Shown piece after piece: positions 11,985-22,900 of a stretch of 64,000 nucleotides of DNA. Made by a program: the position numbers and the translations under genes. The stretch spans positions 2,544,501 through 2,608,500 of the forward strand of contig OX344755.2 in assembly GCA_947034885.2 (NCBI GenBank), read 5' to 3'. The stretch is from Thuidium tamariscinum (Eukaryota > Streptophyta > Bryopsida > Hypnales > Thuidiaceae). Each line of letters begins with the position of its first letter. Positions within the stretch are counted from its first letter, which is position 1. The notes under the pieces are model-generated. The model saw only the letters and a program-made list of their open reading frames with translations, did not search any database and was not told the origin of the DNA.

Positions 11985-13688
11985 CTAATTTTCCTCGTGA
12001 CTCTCGTGGTGCTTGTACTCGAACAGGCCGTCCTCGCCTGCAAAAAAAGAATGTTTAGTTCTAACAACTGAATCAGATGCCATGTTTGAAGGTAAAGAAC
12101 TAGAGTGTGAAGAATGCGGATTAACCTTTAGAGACAAAAAGAAATCAAAGAACAGAACATTCAGGAGCTATTAATTAAATCTTGGAGACATTCTCGGCTC
12201 AAGGAAAATATGGATACAACAGGTAGAGGATAATGAGCACAACATACCCCATGGAAACTCCTTGTTACGAATGTGTAAGTATGAATAGGCCTGCGATTAC
12301 CAATCGAAAAATCTCTACGTGAGAAAAGTAGAACAAGAAAAATGTCAAACTACTTGGTACCTCCACCTTAAAGAACTCCATACACAATGCATCCATCATC
12401 AGATTGATTGCCAAAGTCAGATTCAACATTTCAGAACATCTTCCATATCATTACTGTTAATGATTCCATAGCATTTGGATTTCACGCCCTTAGCTGCGGT
12501 AATTTAAAAAATTAATGTCGAGAATGAGATAAGAAAATCGTTGCGGGTATGCCAGAAATTCATATACCGGTCTGCTATCGTCATGATTATGTTCCTCATT
12601 AGCAAATGTGTAGACGCCCAAGGTGATGCACAATATGTAAGCTGCAATCGTTACACTGCGCCACTTGTGAGTCTCATCTGCAGCACCACATCAACGCACA
12701 GTCAGCAAGAGCAGCTTATCATTTTTTCGGAGGTCGCCACCACAGTTGCTCGTGCTTAATTACTGGAAAACGGAATATTCAGATTCTCACAATCTTTCGA
12801 GAGCGTTCTTGATTACTATTTACTGAGTTTGTCGAATCTGTTTTAGAAACCTTTGATTCTGATTTAGAAAACTCCATTCTTAAGCTTAAGTAAACATGCA
12901 AAGGTTGAAAAACGGTGCAAAACGTTCAACTGTTGCGGAAAGAGACGCAGAACGAGAATATTCCGTCAAATTCCAGTAACAAAGAGTTCATGTAACCCAA
13001 TAGAAACAATTACAACTCTAAGATCCATCTCAACATTCTCGCATAATCGTCCGAATCTCACGACCAGGGACACTTGTGAAAGGTGAAAATGAGAATCAAA
13101 GAAAACTATCAGCACAATTAACATTCTAGAATTTCTGCCCTGAGAAAAACGTGCGAGAAACTACTCTGGCCGAGCACCGTTTAATAGATAAGAAAATCTC
13201 CGAAAAATGAAAAACCAAGAGTAACGCTTTCAAGGCGGAAATACTGCAAACAACCATAATCCGAGTGATCTCAAACCACAACCTCACGGAACACGAGTAC
13301 ACTCTAGAGCGAGCGAATTTCGTAAGTCAATAAACCAACTATTAGCACAATTATCATTCTAGATATAGGAAACACCTCAGTAGAAAAGCTTAGAAAGTCT
13401 CCAAACACTACTTAGGACAAACGAACTCCAAGAAATGCTCCAAACAACCCTAATCCACCTCAAAATCACACGATCCAAGAATACCACGACCTCACTGGAC
13501 ATGATCACACTCTCGAGGGAGGGCGGGCTATAACGTCGAGAGATCAAGTACCGACCGGCGTCATCGTGTTCGTGAGCTTTCGAAGCGTAGAAGCGCTTGG
13601 TCACAGCATTTCGTGAGGTTTGAAGAGAAGGCGGTCGGGCCAAGAGAGCGCCCAGACGCTGCCGAAGAAGATTCGCCATCGCTGACAA
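11985..13688 (-). CDS. COX6A: Cytochrome c oxidase subunit 6a, mitochondrial, 112 aa
   Basis: This is a nuclear-encoded accessory subunit of respiratory complex IV in the mitochondrial inner membrane. Four exons on the minus strand, 13688-13556, 12677-12568, 12290-12248 and 12037-11985, join in frame with GT-AG introns. Residues 1-40 are an Arg/Ser/Ala-rich targeting presequence ending near FYASKAHEHDD. ETHKWRSV leads into a single membrane helix at about 52-70. The family signature YLHIRNKEFPWGEDGLFEYK is at about 85-103, nearly identical to plant COX6a. The tail is His- and Glu-rich. A second Met at residue 4 could also serve as start. The gene converges on MINIYO; the 13689-13850 region is probable 5' leader and promoter. 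The first two introns are about 880 and 280 bp. Confidence 0.93.
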
Positions 13689-13974
13689 GAAATGCGTAGA
13701 AAAGCTGGCTAGAGAAATGGCAATATTCTCGATGATGAAAGTGTGAGCTCGAGGGCTGGTTTTGTTCTTCCCGCGGAATCAGGCGGACTCTGCATGGCAC
13801 GGTGTTGGGTGTGCCGGCGCATGTCCTATCACCGTGTGTGAACATTGATAAATCCCACTGTCCTACTGCAGTGAGTGTGATTTGAATTTACTAAAGTCCT
13901 ACTATTTTAAATTAGTGCAGGCTTCCATTTGTGTAAAAAAACCAAAAACCAGTGCAGGTTGAAGAACTAATATA

Positions 13975-14105
13975 AGGTAAAGCAGCCTATGACAAGCAAA
14001 AATATTCTAGTGAAGCACATTTTAGATTTGGGTATTTATATCATTAGTACATTTTTGCTTGTGATGGGTCAGATGGCATTTGGCTTGTCATAGGCAAACT
14101 TGCCT
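13975..14105. mobile_element. Small TA-flanked TIR element
   Basis: A 131-bp element flanked by TA (13973-13974 and 14106-14107). Its ends, AGGTAAAGCAGCCTATGACAAG on the left and the complement of AGGCAAGTTTGCCTATGACA on the right, share a 13-bp core GCCTATGACAAGC. A further degenerate inverted copy of the core lies inside at about 14051-14070, and a direct copy of the left end begins at 14236. Probably a non-autonomous mariner-like MITE. Confidence 0.6.
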
Positions 14106-17100
14106 TACTCTATATTAAGCTACACAATTTGATTCAAGTAGAGCATCTCACAACAATAACATTGACTTGCACTAATTTTAGAAATTAGAAAAGTGGTATA
14201 GATTTCATTTCACTCTTCAAGCATTTGGAATGTATAAGGTAAACCAACATATGACAAGTCAACTTTTTAATGTAGACACAAAGAAGATCACCCATTATAT
14301 CTTACATCAAATCATGACAAACTTTCTTTAACCCTTGAAGGATGGATTGGTGGCTAGGGAAATCATGCATTTTGATACCGTGTGACATCATTTACTTTGA
14401 ATAATTCCAAAATAGTCATTGGAAGCCAAAGTACTATAGAAGATCTCCCCTTTCCACCCCTAATACTAAGGATGAATAGTTGCACTTCACTTCTATAAGG
14501 GAAGATTCTTTGTCATTCATCATGCACAAAATGTCCACCTCGATATTTATGGGTTAATAAATGAGATTAGGACGTCATTTCATTGGTTAATGGCCAAAAT
14601 CAATGCTTTTGGTGATGGTGATGGAGTAATTGGTAACTACTTTAAGAACTTCCACCTCTCTAGTGTAAATTCATTACAAGAATTAACTTTTTTATTCCTT
14701 TATGACATGGCCATGTTAAAATAGATTAAAACCATGTTAGGAAGTCTAATGACTACTATAGGTGATTTTATGACCAGTATAGGTACACTTTTATATGGTT
14801 TTAGGTAGTCTAGAGATTGTTTTGGACCAATTGGGTGGTACACTTCAAAAATTCATAACAAATTTGTACTTTGTCAAAAATAAAGAAAATATTAATCGCT
14901 CTTTCTATCAATTATGTTTGTCTTTATGTGGAAAAGAAAATTATTTTTCAAAAATATCATCAAAGTAAACCAACTATTCTCTTTGTCATAGCTAGGCTAA
15001 TTTATATTACTTGACTCTTCCATCATAATAGAGAATACTTTATCTTTTTCAAGGTTAAGACATCATGTAAGTGTATTTTTAAGGTATTTTTGAGTTTTGA
15101 TTGACTTATTTGTTACTAGAAATTGATTTTTTGAATGTCTCTTTTTTGATACAAATTCAAAAAAATTACTTGCTTTCACAAATAAGTTGGATGATACAAT
15201 ATCTATTATATGGGTGCAAGTATGGTCTATTTGTGCTACTTTTCGAAGTAGTTTCAAGAAATCGAGAGTCATTTAGTAATTATTGAAGTGTCTTTGTGCT
15301 ATTTATTGTTTTGGACTTTAGAATTGCAATTTTAATTTTCCAAGTCAAATCTTAGAAACTTGACTAACATTTAATGTTTATCAAAGTAGGATGCATTTGT
15401 CAATTCTTGAAAAGTATTAATTTTCTTTCACAATACCGTCAACATTTTAATTTCACTTCGAATTCTAATATCTATCCTTCCATCCAATTTTTTAGGAGTA
15501 AACTCCTGATGCAATAGAAAGTGGCGTGAGATAAAAAAAAATAGAGCCACTTTAATTCATAGGAGGAAAAATTTATATTTATTGTAGATGTACAATAGCA
15601 TTGGTAATATGTATTGGTTGGATTTATATATAAAATAGGGTGGAAAGAAATTCCTCATTTTTTTTGGCAGTAGAAAAAAAATAGGATGCCAATTTTTAAT
15701 TCCCTTGTAAGTGCTTAGTAAATTCAATTTGACATTTAATAGCTTTGGTAACCAAGCTATTAGTTAATTTAATATGTTGCCTAAATTTGAATTAGGTGCC
15801 TTTAGGGTGGTGGGAAATGAATTGGCATGATGGCGTGGCAATTTAGTAGACTTATTAGGATTTAGGATATCTCTAATGGATTTTCTGGCACACATTGTAG
15901 ATTTCCAATTGCTGGCTTTTGAAATTTTAGACGCACAACAATTTTTTGTAGGCCTTGCTAGAGTCATGTGGGGTTTTGTAATCTTTTTGTAATTTATGCC
16001 TAGGATTTAGGGTTGAAGTCAAATTTTTTGACAAGTTGTTGATTCATCGTGGATTCATAGCGATCGTGCTAATTGAAGATTTTTTGATGGCGCCTAGTTA
16101 TTACCAATGTCTCTGTGAGCTTTGTGGTTTAGGGTGTGCCAAATTTGGTGCTTTTGGTAATTTACATATCTTCAATGCTTGTCTTTGATTTGCTTTTAGA
16201 TTAGAATTCAAGTTGCATTCCTATTCATGTTGTGGGTTTAAGGCATTTTTTAGGGTTTTGTTTTTGATTTCATATATGCAATACTTACAGTGTGAGAATA
16301 GTAGACAGGGGTCAGAGGTTTTGGAATCATTCTCCAATTTGTGCTCAAGGTTTAGGATTTAGGTCAAATTTATTTCTGGCTGTACTAGTTTATTGTGCTA
16401 ATTCAAGATTTCTTAATTGTTTTCACCACCGTTTTAGGTTTGAGCTTCTCGCGTTATGATGCGCTTCAATTCTAAGTTGAAATTGTGGAATTCAACAATT
16501 TTAAAGATTTAGTATTGCAACTTTTGGTAAGTTACATGCTCTCCAATGCCTATGTTGTTTTGCTTTCAATTTTTGTGCAGGTTGTTTATAGTTCTTGTAT
16601 ACATTGTGTGGTCTTTTCAAAAAGAATTGGGACTTGTAGCACCCTCTCCTTGACAATAGATGGTGAACTATTCATTATGTTGAACTCTCAACTAATGATC
16701 TTCATAGAGTAGGTGTAGCTTTGGAGGAGGATAGCCAAGAGTACTTGTAGTGGTAGCATCCTAGTGGCATCTGCCCAAGACTTCATCACCAGATTGCTCA
16801 TCAATAGCCTAATCGTGCTCCTTGAAGTACAATGGTAGTTTTTTGGATCTCTTCTCTTGTTTCAACGACTACAAGTTATTTGAAATTTGTCATTGTTGCA
16901 ACTTGTGTTGTGGTACATACACATATTTTGAGGCTATGAGTTACCCTAAACTGCGTGATAGATTAGCATCTTAAGAGGGACTAAATGGTGTTAGAATAGT
17001 CCTGAACTTGAATTTGCTAATTTTTAATTTTGAAATGTATTTGACCGAAGGCAATTGTGTTTGTAAACACTTTCATATTAAATTTCTATTTGTTTTTGTA

Positions 17101-17465
17101 TATATATGTCACTACACTCATCTTCTCTCAGATTCTCATTGGCTTGGATTAAATGCTATAAGGCAGTTTATGCATTTCTATTTGTTTGTTGCAAGTTGGT
17201 GAGACGTATTTTTAATATTGGTTTTTTATATGGTCCACTGTTGCAACTTGTTTTCAAAGAAAATTAGACATTTCCATGTGGTGACTTTATCTTTTAGCAT
17301 GTTTGCTTTTGCAATATATTGTAAGTCCTTTAAATACTACTTATTTTTCGAATGTAGAAAAAAATAGGATCCCAAAAATAGGCCCTCCAAGATTTTACAA
17401 AAAGAATAGGATATACAAAAATATGCACTAGTATCTTTCTATCTAATAATAGGGGGGAGAAGAAA

Positions 17466-17550
17466 TTGGGAGGGGATAAATACTCCCCTATTAAATACCC
17501 TGTTATCACACATGTTTTTAAATTGTAAAGGGGAGTTTATCCCCTAAGAT
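17466..17550. repeat. Short inverted repeat (GGGGATAAA arms)
   Basis: The sequence around 17471-17490 (AGGGGATAAATACTCCCC) is an imperfect reverse complement of that around 17528-17548 (AAGGGGAGTTTATCCCCT), separated by about 40 bp. It may be the remnant of a foldback element; no target duplication is visible. Confidence 0.35.
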
Positions 17551-18784
17551 CCAATTTGAAGATTTAGAAGCCCTTCAAAAGTTGCTTTGAAACACATGAA
17601 AATCACACCTTTCAATATGAAATTGCTAAAACAAACACCACCTCTTTTCCAAAAAATAATCATATAATATATATCATACATGCATTTAAGGAACCAAAAA
17701 AGAATTTTTTGAATATTTGAATATCATAAACATTGGTTTATTATTTGACCTCCTTTGTAAACTACTACTATTACTTTTGAAGATGTGTAAAATTTTCTAA
17801 AAGTGACTCAAAAATTACCTTTATTTAGCACAATTGTTCCTAAAAGTAAATAGACTTGAAAAGAACAAATTTAGAAAGAATGAAAATTCAAAAACATAAA
17901 CAATGATCTTTGTTGTGGGAAAAATACCTTCGAAATGATTAGTGAAATATTTTTTCTAATAATTTTACCTTGCTGGCACCCATATATTGAATGTTTTTGA
18001 ATATTTGGTCTTGAAAAGGTCAATTTTTGTAATTATTGAAGGTTTAGTGAAAATTCATTTTTTGACAATTCCTTGCCATTCATAGACCATTGCGATTAAA
18101 AATTCATTTGGTAGCCCATGAAATTTGCATTCTATATACTTATTTCAATTTTGTTACTACCTACTTTACATTGTTCTAATATAACAATCCATGTAATATT
18201 GTTTGCCAAGTAACATTGGTCTCAAAGACACTATTAGAGACACAAAAAATCAAGAAAGTGCAATGTTACTTTATTACTCAAAGAAATTAGATCACCCTGT
18301 CTTTTAGCAAAACAGGTATTCTTAGATACCATACTAAATATCTTGGTTGGCAAAAATTAAATAAGAAATAGAATCTAATTTTTTATGAAAATTAATTTTA
18401 GAAAGAGTCCAAAAGCAAATTAATTAATGTTGAAAATGCCAAGCTTTCAAAAACTAAGTGGCTCATACAAATTTCCTAATAATAATTTCACCACCTACCC
18501 AAGATGGAATGCCAATCCTAAAAGGTAGGTAGGGTACCTAGGCTTTCATCAACTTATGTAGAAGCCTCTAACATCTTTTGAATGATGTCATGCACCAATA
18601 GAATTGCCAAATATGGTACTTTTAAAAGGTTTAATCGGTACTCTACACTTTACAAAGGTTTCATAGAAATTCAAGGTCAACAACACTATTACAAGTTTAT
18701 TTGCAAATTTTATTTCCAATGTGCCAATTTCCAATCCAAACATGCTTACTAGAATAATTAATCCCAACAAGATGAGACCTACTA

Positions 18785-19063
18785 AGGTGAATACACTCAA
18801 AAGCACCACAAATTGGTATTGTGCCCTAGTTACTATTACTAGGTTCAAATTTTCATATAGTCTTGTTGGCAAGTGAAAGCACATTCCAATACACCAAAGG
18901 ACATAGCATTTGGATACAATATGCAAAAGTTATTAAGGATCAAAGTTCGTTTCTGAAAGTGCTCCATCCAAATACGTATCCATCTAAAATCCCTGATTTT
19001 AGAGATGCACACAGACTGTAGATGGCACTTTGAGGTCAGCTGTACTTTTAAGTGTACCCACCT
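18785..19063. mobile_element. TA-flanked MITE, copy 2 (older, inverted relative to copy 1)
   Basis: The 279-bp sequence read on the minus strand aligns end to end with the element at 11069-11326. Both share the AGGTGGGTACAC terminus, the following GCTGACCT block, the hairpin half TGCCATCTACA, and the internal segment GCTTTCACTTGCCAACAAGA. TA flanks are at 18783-18784 and 19064-19065. Its TIRs have diverged from each other, so it is older than copy 1. Two dispersed copies confirm that this is a family. Confidence 0.8.
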
Positions 19064-19207
19064 TATTGAGGGAGTCAGCCAAAAAAATAATCCAGTATTA
19101 TATTGCACCCTGAAAGTCATATCATTCTCAGGAAACTTTTCGTCCACATCAGCGTTACAATACAGTTTCCAAAAATCTGATTACCAAAACGGCATAGTTG
19201 ATACTCT

Positions 19208-20490
19208 TTATAAAACACGATGTGGATTGTGATATGCCCCATTCCAAGATGTCAGTACACAAATTTTCCTAGTTACCTCGTCATTCAGGCGTTTTTGCTC
19301 CAATGATGCAGGCTGATCCAATCTATATAAATCTGCAATTCAAATGCACACTTCTCCATCAAATTCAAATGTTTCGGTGAATTGTGCTACTTGTACGCTA
19401 CAAAGCAAACTGGTCGTACCTCGTCAAAGAATTGACCAAAAAAACACCTCACGGTAGCAGAAGAGAATCAGAGACTGACCAGGTTTTGCCGAGCTTGTCC
19501 GCAACAGCCGTGGAGTCGAAACCGGAGCCAAGATCCCCTTTCGCGGCGACGACCTGCACACTAATCACCATTATCAGAACAAACGAAGAGCACACATGTT
19601 CAAACTCATCGACAGATAGCCCTGCGAAACAACGAAAGAATGACGCCGGTGTAAGGAATTAAAGAAGAATACAACGTCGACCCAAAAGCTCGACTGGAAA
19701 TGAAGCACCGGTTCAGCGGCACAATACCTCTGTAAAACCGGTCTCATCACCCTTCCGTCACCACAACTGACGAGTGACGACACCTTTAGACAGAGGACGG
19801 ACAGATGACTCCGTCCATCGGACTGGACGACCCGAGCATTGCGTAGGGACCAAGCATTGCACTTCCCCTATATAAAGGGCAGCTCGCCTCCTCAAAAAAA
19901 CGGGTCCTCGAAGGACTCTCCCCTCCTCCATGGAGGGGTAGCAATGGGAATGGCCTTGGGCCTGGGTGACTCCTCTCACAATCCCCCAAAACCCACACAA
20001 AACACCCCACCAAACCCTGCATTCAAACAATCCATCGAGGAGCACACAAACACGTCGCGATGGTGGAACTACAACACCAGAATTCAAGCTCCGCTTCCAA
20101 TTTTGCGAGGAAACCCAAGATATTAAAGCATAACATCAACATTTCGGCTCTCTTGAATACGGTGAGCAAGTTAGGAAGCCATTCGATTTTCCAAGGCAGT
20201 TGAAACCCTAGTTTTCAGGGTTGCACCGGAACTCTCTTAGCAATTGCGCCTCCCCTTGAATTATTACGGAAACAGTTTCTGGACCAAACGAAAAGATCTG
20301 CGAGAAAATTCCGCATAGCCGGCGAATGTTCAAGCTACCGATAAAACAGTCCTGTGCTCACAGGGAGAAGACGGGGTCGTCCATCCTGCTTCTTATGGAA
20401 TATGATGTTGCCATCGTCACTGCGTAGCAGAAACTGAGCGCCTGGTCCTCCGCCGCGGCTTTTGCCACGCCCACGACCTCGAGCGGTCAT
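19208..20490 (-). CDS. Candidate gene of unknown function (exon structure uncertain)
   Basis: I do not recognise the family. Three exon-like blocks lie on the minus strand. Block 1, 20490-20362, encodes a Gly/Arg-rich start (MTARGRGRGKSRGGGPG) followed by FLLRSDDGNIIFHKKQDGR and a GTGAGC donor in phase 0. Block 2, 19553-19480, lies between a CAG acceptor and a GTCAGT donor and reads VVAAKGDLGSGFDSTAVAD in phase 0. Block 3, 19332-19277, reads DLYRLDQPASLEQKRLNDE, with an open frame continuing to a stop at 19208. The phases conflict: in the frame that continues block 1, the block 2/3 junction makes a stop codon, while block 3's protein-like frame would need block 2 in another frame (SSPRKGILAPVSTPRLL, reminiscent of a targeting peptide). 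So this may be two genes, a missed exon, or a frameshifted pseudogene. It lies downstream of MIC10 on the same strand. Confidence 0.35.
19768..20070 (+). mobile_element. Solo-LTR-like block with TATA box
   Basis: A GC-richer block of about 300 bp starts with TG at 19768 and carries a clear TATA motif (TATATAAA, 19869-19876). It is bracketed by the 5-bp direct repeat ACAAC (19763-19767 and 20071-20075). The end could instead be read as TACA at 20073. Size, TATA box and 5-bp duplication fit a solo LTR of a Copia-type retrotransposon inserted in the intron between blocks 1 and 2 of the opposite-strand candidate gene. No internal retrotransposon coding region is present. The 95-codon frame over it (19839-20126) is not convincing as a gene. 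Confidence 0.35.
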
Positions 20491-21170
20491 CTTTCTCCCA
20501 ATTCAACGAGCGGTCTGAATCAGGGAGCGAGCGAGCGGCATCAATTACAAAATCCGAGCACCTCAAATGGGCACAGAACTCCAAAATGTCCACAATCCCT
20601 GTGTCACATCGCCACGACTCGTTGCTAGACACACGAGGCACCTACAAAAGATGGGATCGGCGTCGCTGACAGAACAATTGCACTAGAATTGCAATGGAGA
20701 ATTGAAAAAAACACACATATTAAAAGTTCAAAATTAGAGCTCACTTGGCTTCTGGTACCTCCATCACACTATGCGTTCAAAAGACTGGTTTAAGTTACTC
20801 TTTACAAGAATCAAGCTATCTTGCATTTTGTCTTTCTAATTTCGAGATCCAACCCGTAATCCCTTGCACAATGAGAATAAGATTTGTTCCGTACATGGCC
20901 CAACCACACAAATGTGAAGAAATGTCTGGTACCCTATGGAAGGATTTTGTTTCACCAGAAGTTTATACATTCGAACAATGACCTCAAAAACTTCATGGAA
21001 TGCTAGCAATCGTAAATGCCCATGGTTTAAAGAACATTCTACCCTCATGAACTCATTTAAATGTTTGACAGAGCCTCAAGCATCCGAAAATCTCCCTGGA
21101 TTCTAAGTGCTGAGCATCATGAGACATGAGCAGATGGCAAACTCCCGCACTGCTTGAACCTCAATGCAAT

Positions 21171-21473
21171 TCAAGGTTGGGGGGCTTCTTGGGCAACAGG
21201 CTTGGGCTTGGGAGTATCAGCAGACTTCGGTGATGAAAGAGATGACAAATTGGCAAGAAACAAGCCACGGTAAAGCTCCGAGGAGTCTGTGAAGGCGGAA
21301 CCAACGCCAGTACCTGCACCGAAAGCCACAGCAGCCCAGCGGGTAGTAGGGCTCCTGAAGAGAAGCAGAGCACTTGCAGCTCCTGCGAGGGATCCATAGA
21401 CCAACCGTCTTAACGTAATATCGAAGGCCACATCCCACTTGTGTGCATAGTCCAGTTGCGGTGGTCGCTCCAT
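21171..21473 (-). CDS. MIC10: MICOS complex subunit MIC10, about 100 aa
   Basis: MIC10 oligomerises in the mitochondrial inner membrane and bends it to form crista junctions. The family hallmarks are present: an N-terminal LDYAHKWDV segment, then two membrane segments (about 24-39 and 46-61). The first has G27-x3-G31. The second has the diagnostic GxGxGxG ladder at G52, G54, G56 and G58 (GAGTGVGSAF), followed by a Pro/Lys-rich tail. The start at 21473 (MERPPQ) follows a CAG acceptor at 21477-21479. An upstream exon ending at 22471 with a GTGAAC donor would add in-frame codons (MPK from 22479, or MVSLSLLLVLMPK from 22509) joining to EMERPPQ. I chose the internal Met because it gives the usual family length, but the spliced start is plausible. 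The 3' UTR probably extends towards 20700. Confidence 0.85.
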   Translation of the reverse strand: MERPPQLDYAHKWDVAFDITLRRLVYGSLAGAASALLLFRSPTTRWAAVAFGAGTGVGSAFTDSSELYRGLFLANLSSLSSPKSADTPKPKPVAQEAPQP

Positions 21474-22470
21474 CTCCTGAATCGACACAATTCACCCACC
21501 GTAAATCAAATAGGGCACACCAAGTGAAGAGACAAGTGACGAGTTCCGATCGACGGCTTGAAGTTTCTGGAGGTCCAGCCTGAGCTTATGGGTACCACAT
21601 GATGGGGTCATTGATTCAATAATGTAATTAGAGTAGAGGGAGAGGATCGGCTTAATCAGAGGACTTATAATATGTCTAGCTCAAGCACAATAGCGTTGTA
21701 TGCCCATTATAGAGTGCCCACGTATAATAGATGACTTGAAAACTGACCAATATACAGATGAGTGATTTATAAAAGGATGAATGATCAAGTTCTCAATCAG
21801 TCGTGGTGAATTCTTGCGTCACATTCTTGAAGTGATCTATGAATGCATTTATTGGAATGTTCATCAGCCAAAGAAACAGAAAACAAACATAAATAGAATT
21901 CAATCAATATGACTCAAATTGGTGTGGTAGTGTCGATTTGGGAGATTCTTTTGAGGGAGGTACTGAAGTAATTGACGTCCAGGGGTCCCTTCTTCAGAAT
22001 AATTGAACTCTAGATGTGAGCGAATGTGTGTCAAGAAAGAGGATCATAAAACATCTAGGATACCATAATTCTCCTTGAAATAAGAGAAGGAGACGGGCCA
22101 AAGGTCTTAAGAGCTCCTTTTCAAAAAGGATATGACAACACTGAACAAAGAGACATAACGCCCTCGTACTCACAGAATAGGACACGAACAAAGGTATTAA
22201 ACGACAAGAAGCTACAACATCGCAATTCGCAAACGCCTAAACTCAACGATCAGGAAACACTGCGAGAGTAACCTATCGAATAAGGTCTCCACTCCTTACT
22301 CAGGGCACCAAGGATCGACCCAAAACCTTAATGTCACAGGACGTTTACCGAATTAATCTCATTTCAATTACTCTACGTTCAAGAGAAATAAAGAGGGAAA
22401 AACAAGTTCTCCAGGATCCAAAAGATGAAACCCTAAAAATGATATAGTCTAGAGGAGTGGTCCGGTTCAC

Positions 22471-22900
22471 CTTCGGCATGAGCACGAGCAGCAGTGACAG
22501 TGAAACCATTTGCAAACAACTAATTCCGTTCTTTCCATCTGCTTCTGCTGCTTCATGTTCGCAATATCTAGCTCCCTCTACAGGGGACGGAAACCCTACA
22601 CTTCCCGTACTCTACACTACCTGCGATACGTAAAAATCCTAATTCCTTTCTAGTTGAAAAGAAACCCTAGACACAGACCTTCAATTCCCACCCAGGTCCG
22701 AGCTTGGAATACCTTGCCCAGATCTCACAAAAGCTCAGCTCAAGTTCACGAAAACTAATTGCGCCAACAAATATCGGCAACCACCAAAAGAATGAGAGAA
22801 TTGAGAAGTACCCGGGAATTCTCCTTCTGTAGACGATACAACGATGCTCGCGCCTTGAGCGTCCTCGGAAAATCGAAGCACACACGGCTGAACTCCCACG
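22471..22900 (-). other. Probable 5' exon and promoter region of MIC10
   Basis: On the minus strand a donor follows 22471 and could splice to the MIC10 body at 21476, across an intron of about 1 kb. Three AAACCCTA-like telo-box motifs lie on the plus strand near 22430, 22590 and 22663; such motifs are common near promoters of plant housekeeping genes. The open frames here (up to 119 codons) show no protein family. The transcription start is not determined. Confidence 0.4.

Larger units (their letters stand above)
13851..18784. other. AT-rich intergenic repeat island without recognisable genes
   Basis: Low GC, frequent stops in all frames and only very short open frames. It holds the small TIR element at 13975-14105, an isolated similar end at 14236, and an inverted GGGGATAAA/TTTATCCCC pair at about 17471-17550. 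The mixed-composition part at about 15750-17220 contains only frames below 80 codons with no recognisable protein motif. Confidence 0.6.

Noticed and set aside
14328-14560. TTAA-CCCTTGAAGG at 14328 paired with GGG-TTAA at about 14551
   Set aside because: The putative inverted repeat fails after the first three bases, so the pair is probably chance; only the left end resembles the piggyBac-like family.
15764-16712. Short frames in the mixed-composition part of the 14-18 kb island
   Set aside because: All below 80 codons, no splice-consistent joining and no recognisable motif.
18588-19147. Overlapping minus-strand frames of 112 and 100 codons
   Set aside because: They fall largely on the MITE copy at 18785-19063 and have no homology to a known protein; the other MITE copy is non-coding.
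19839-20126. 95-codon plus-strand frame
   Set aside because: It starts upstream of the TATA motif and lies almost entirely within the solo-LTR-like block, its end running about 50 bp past it, with no recognisable domain.
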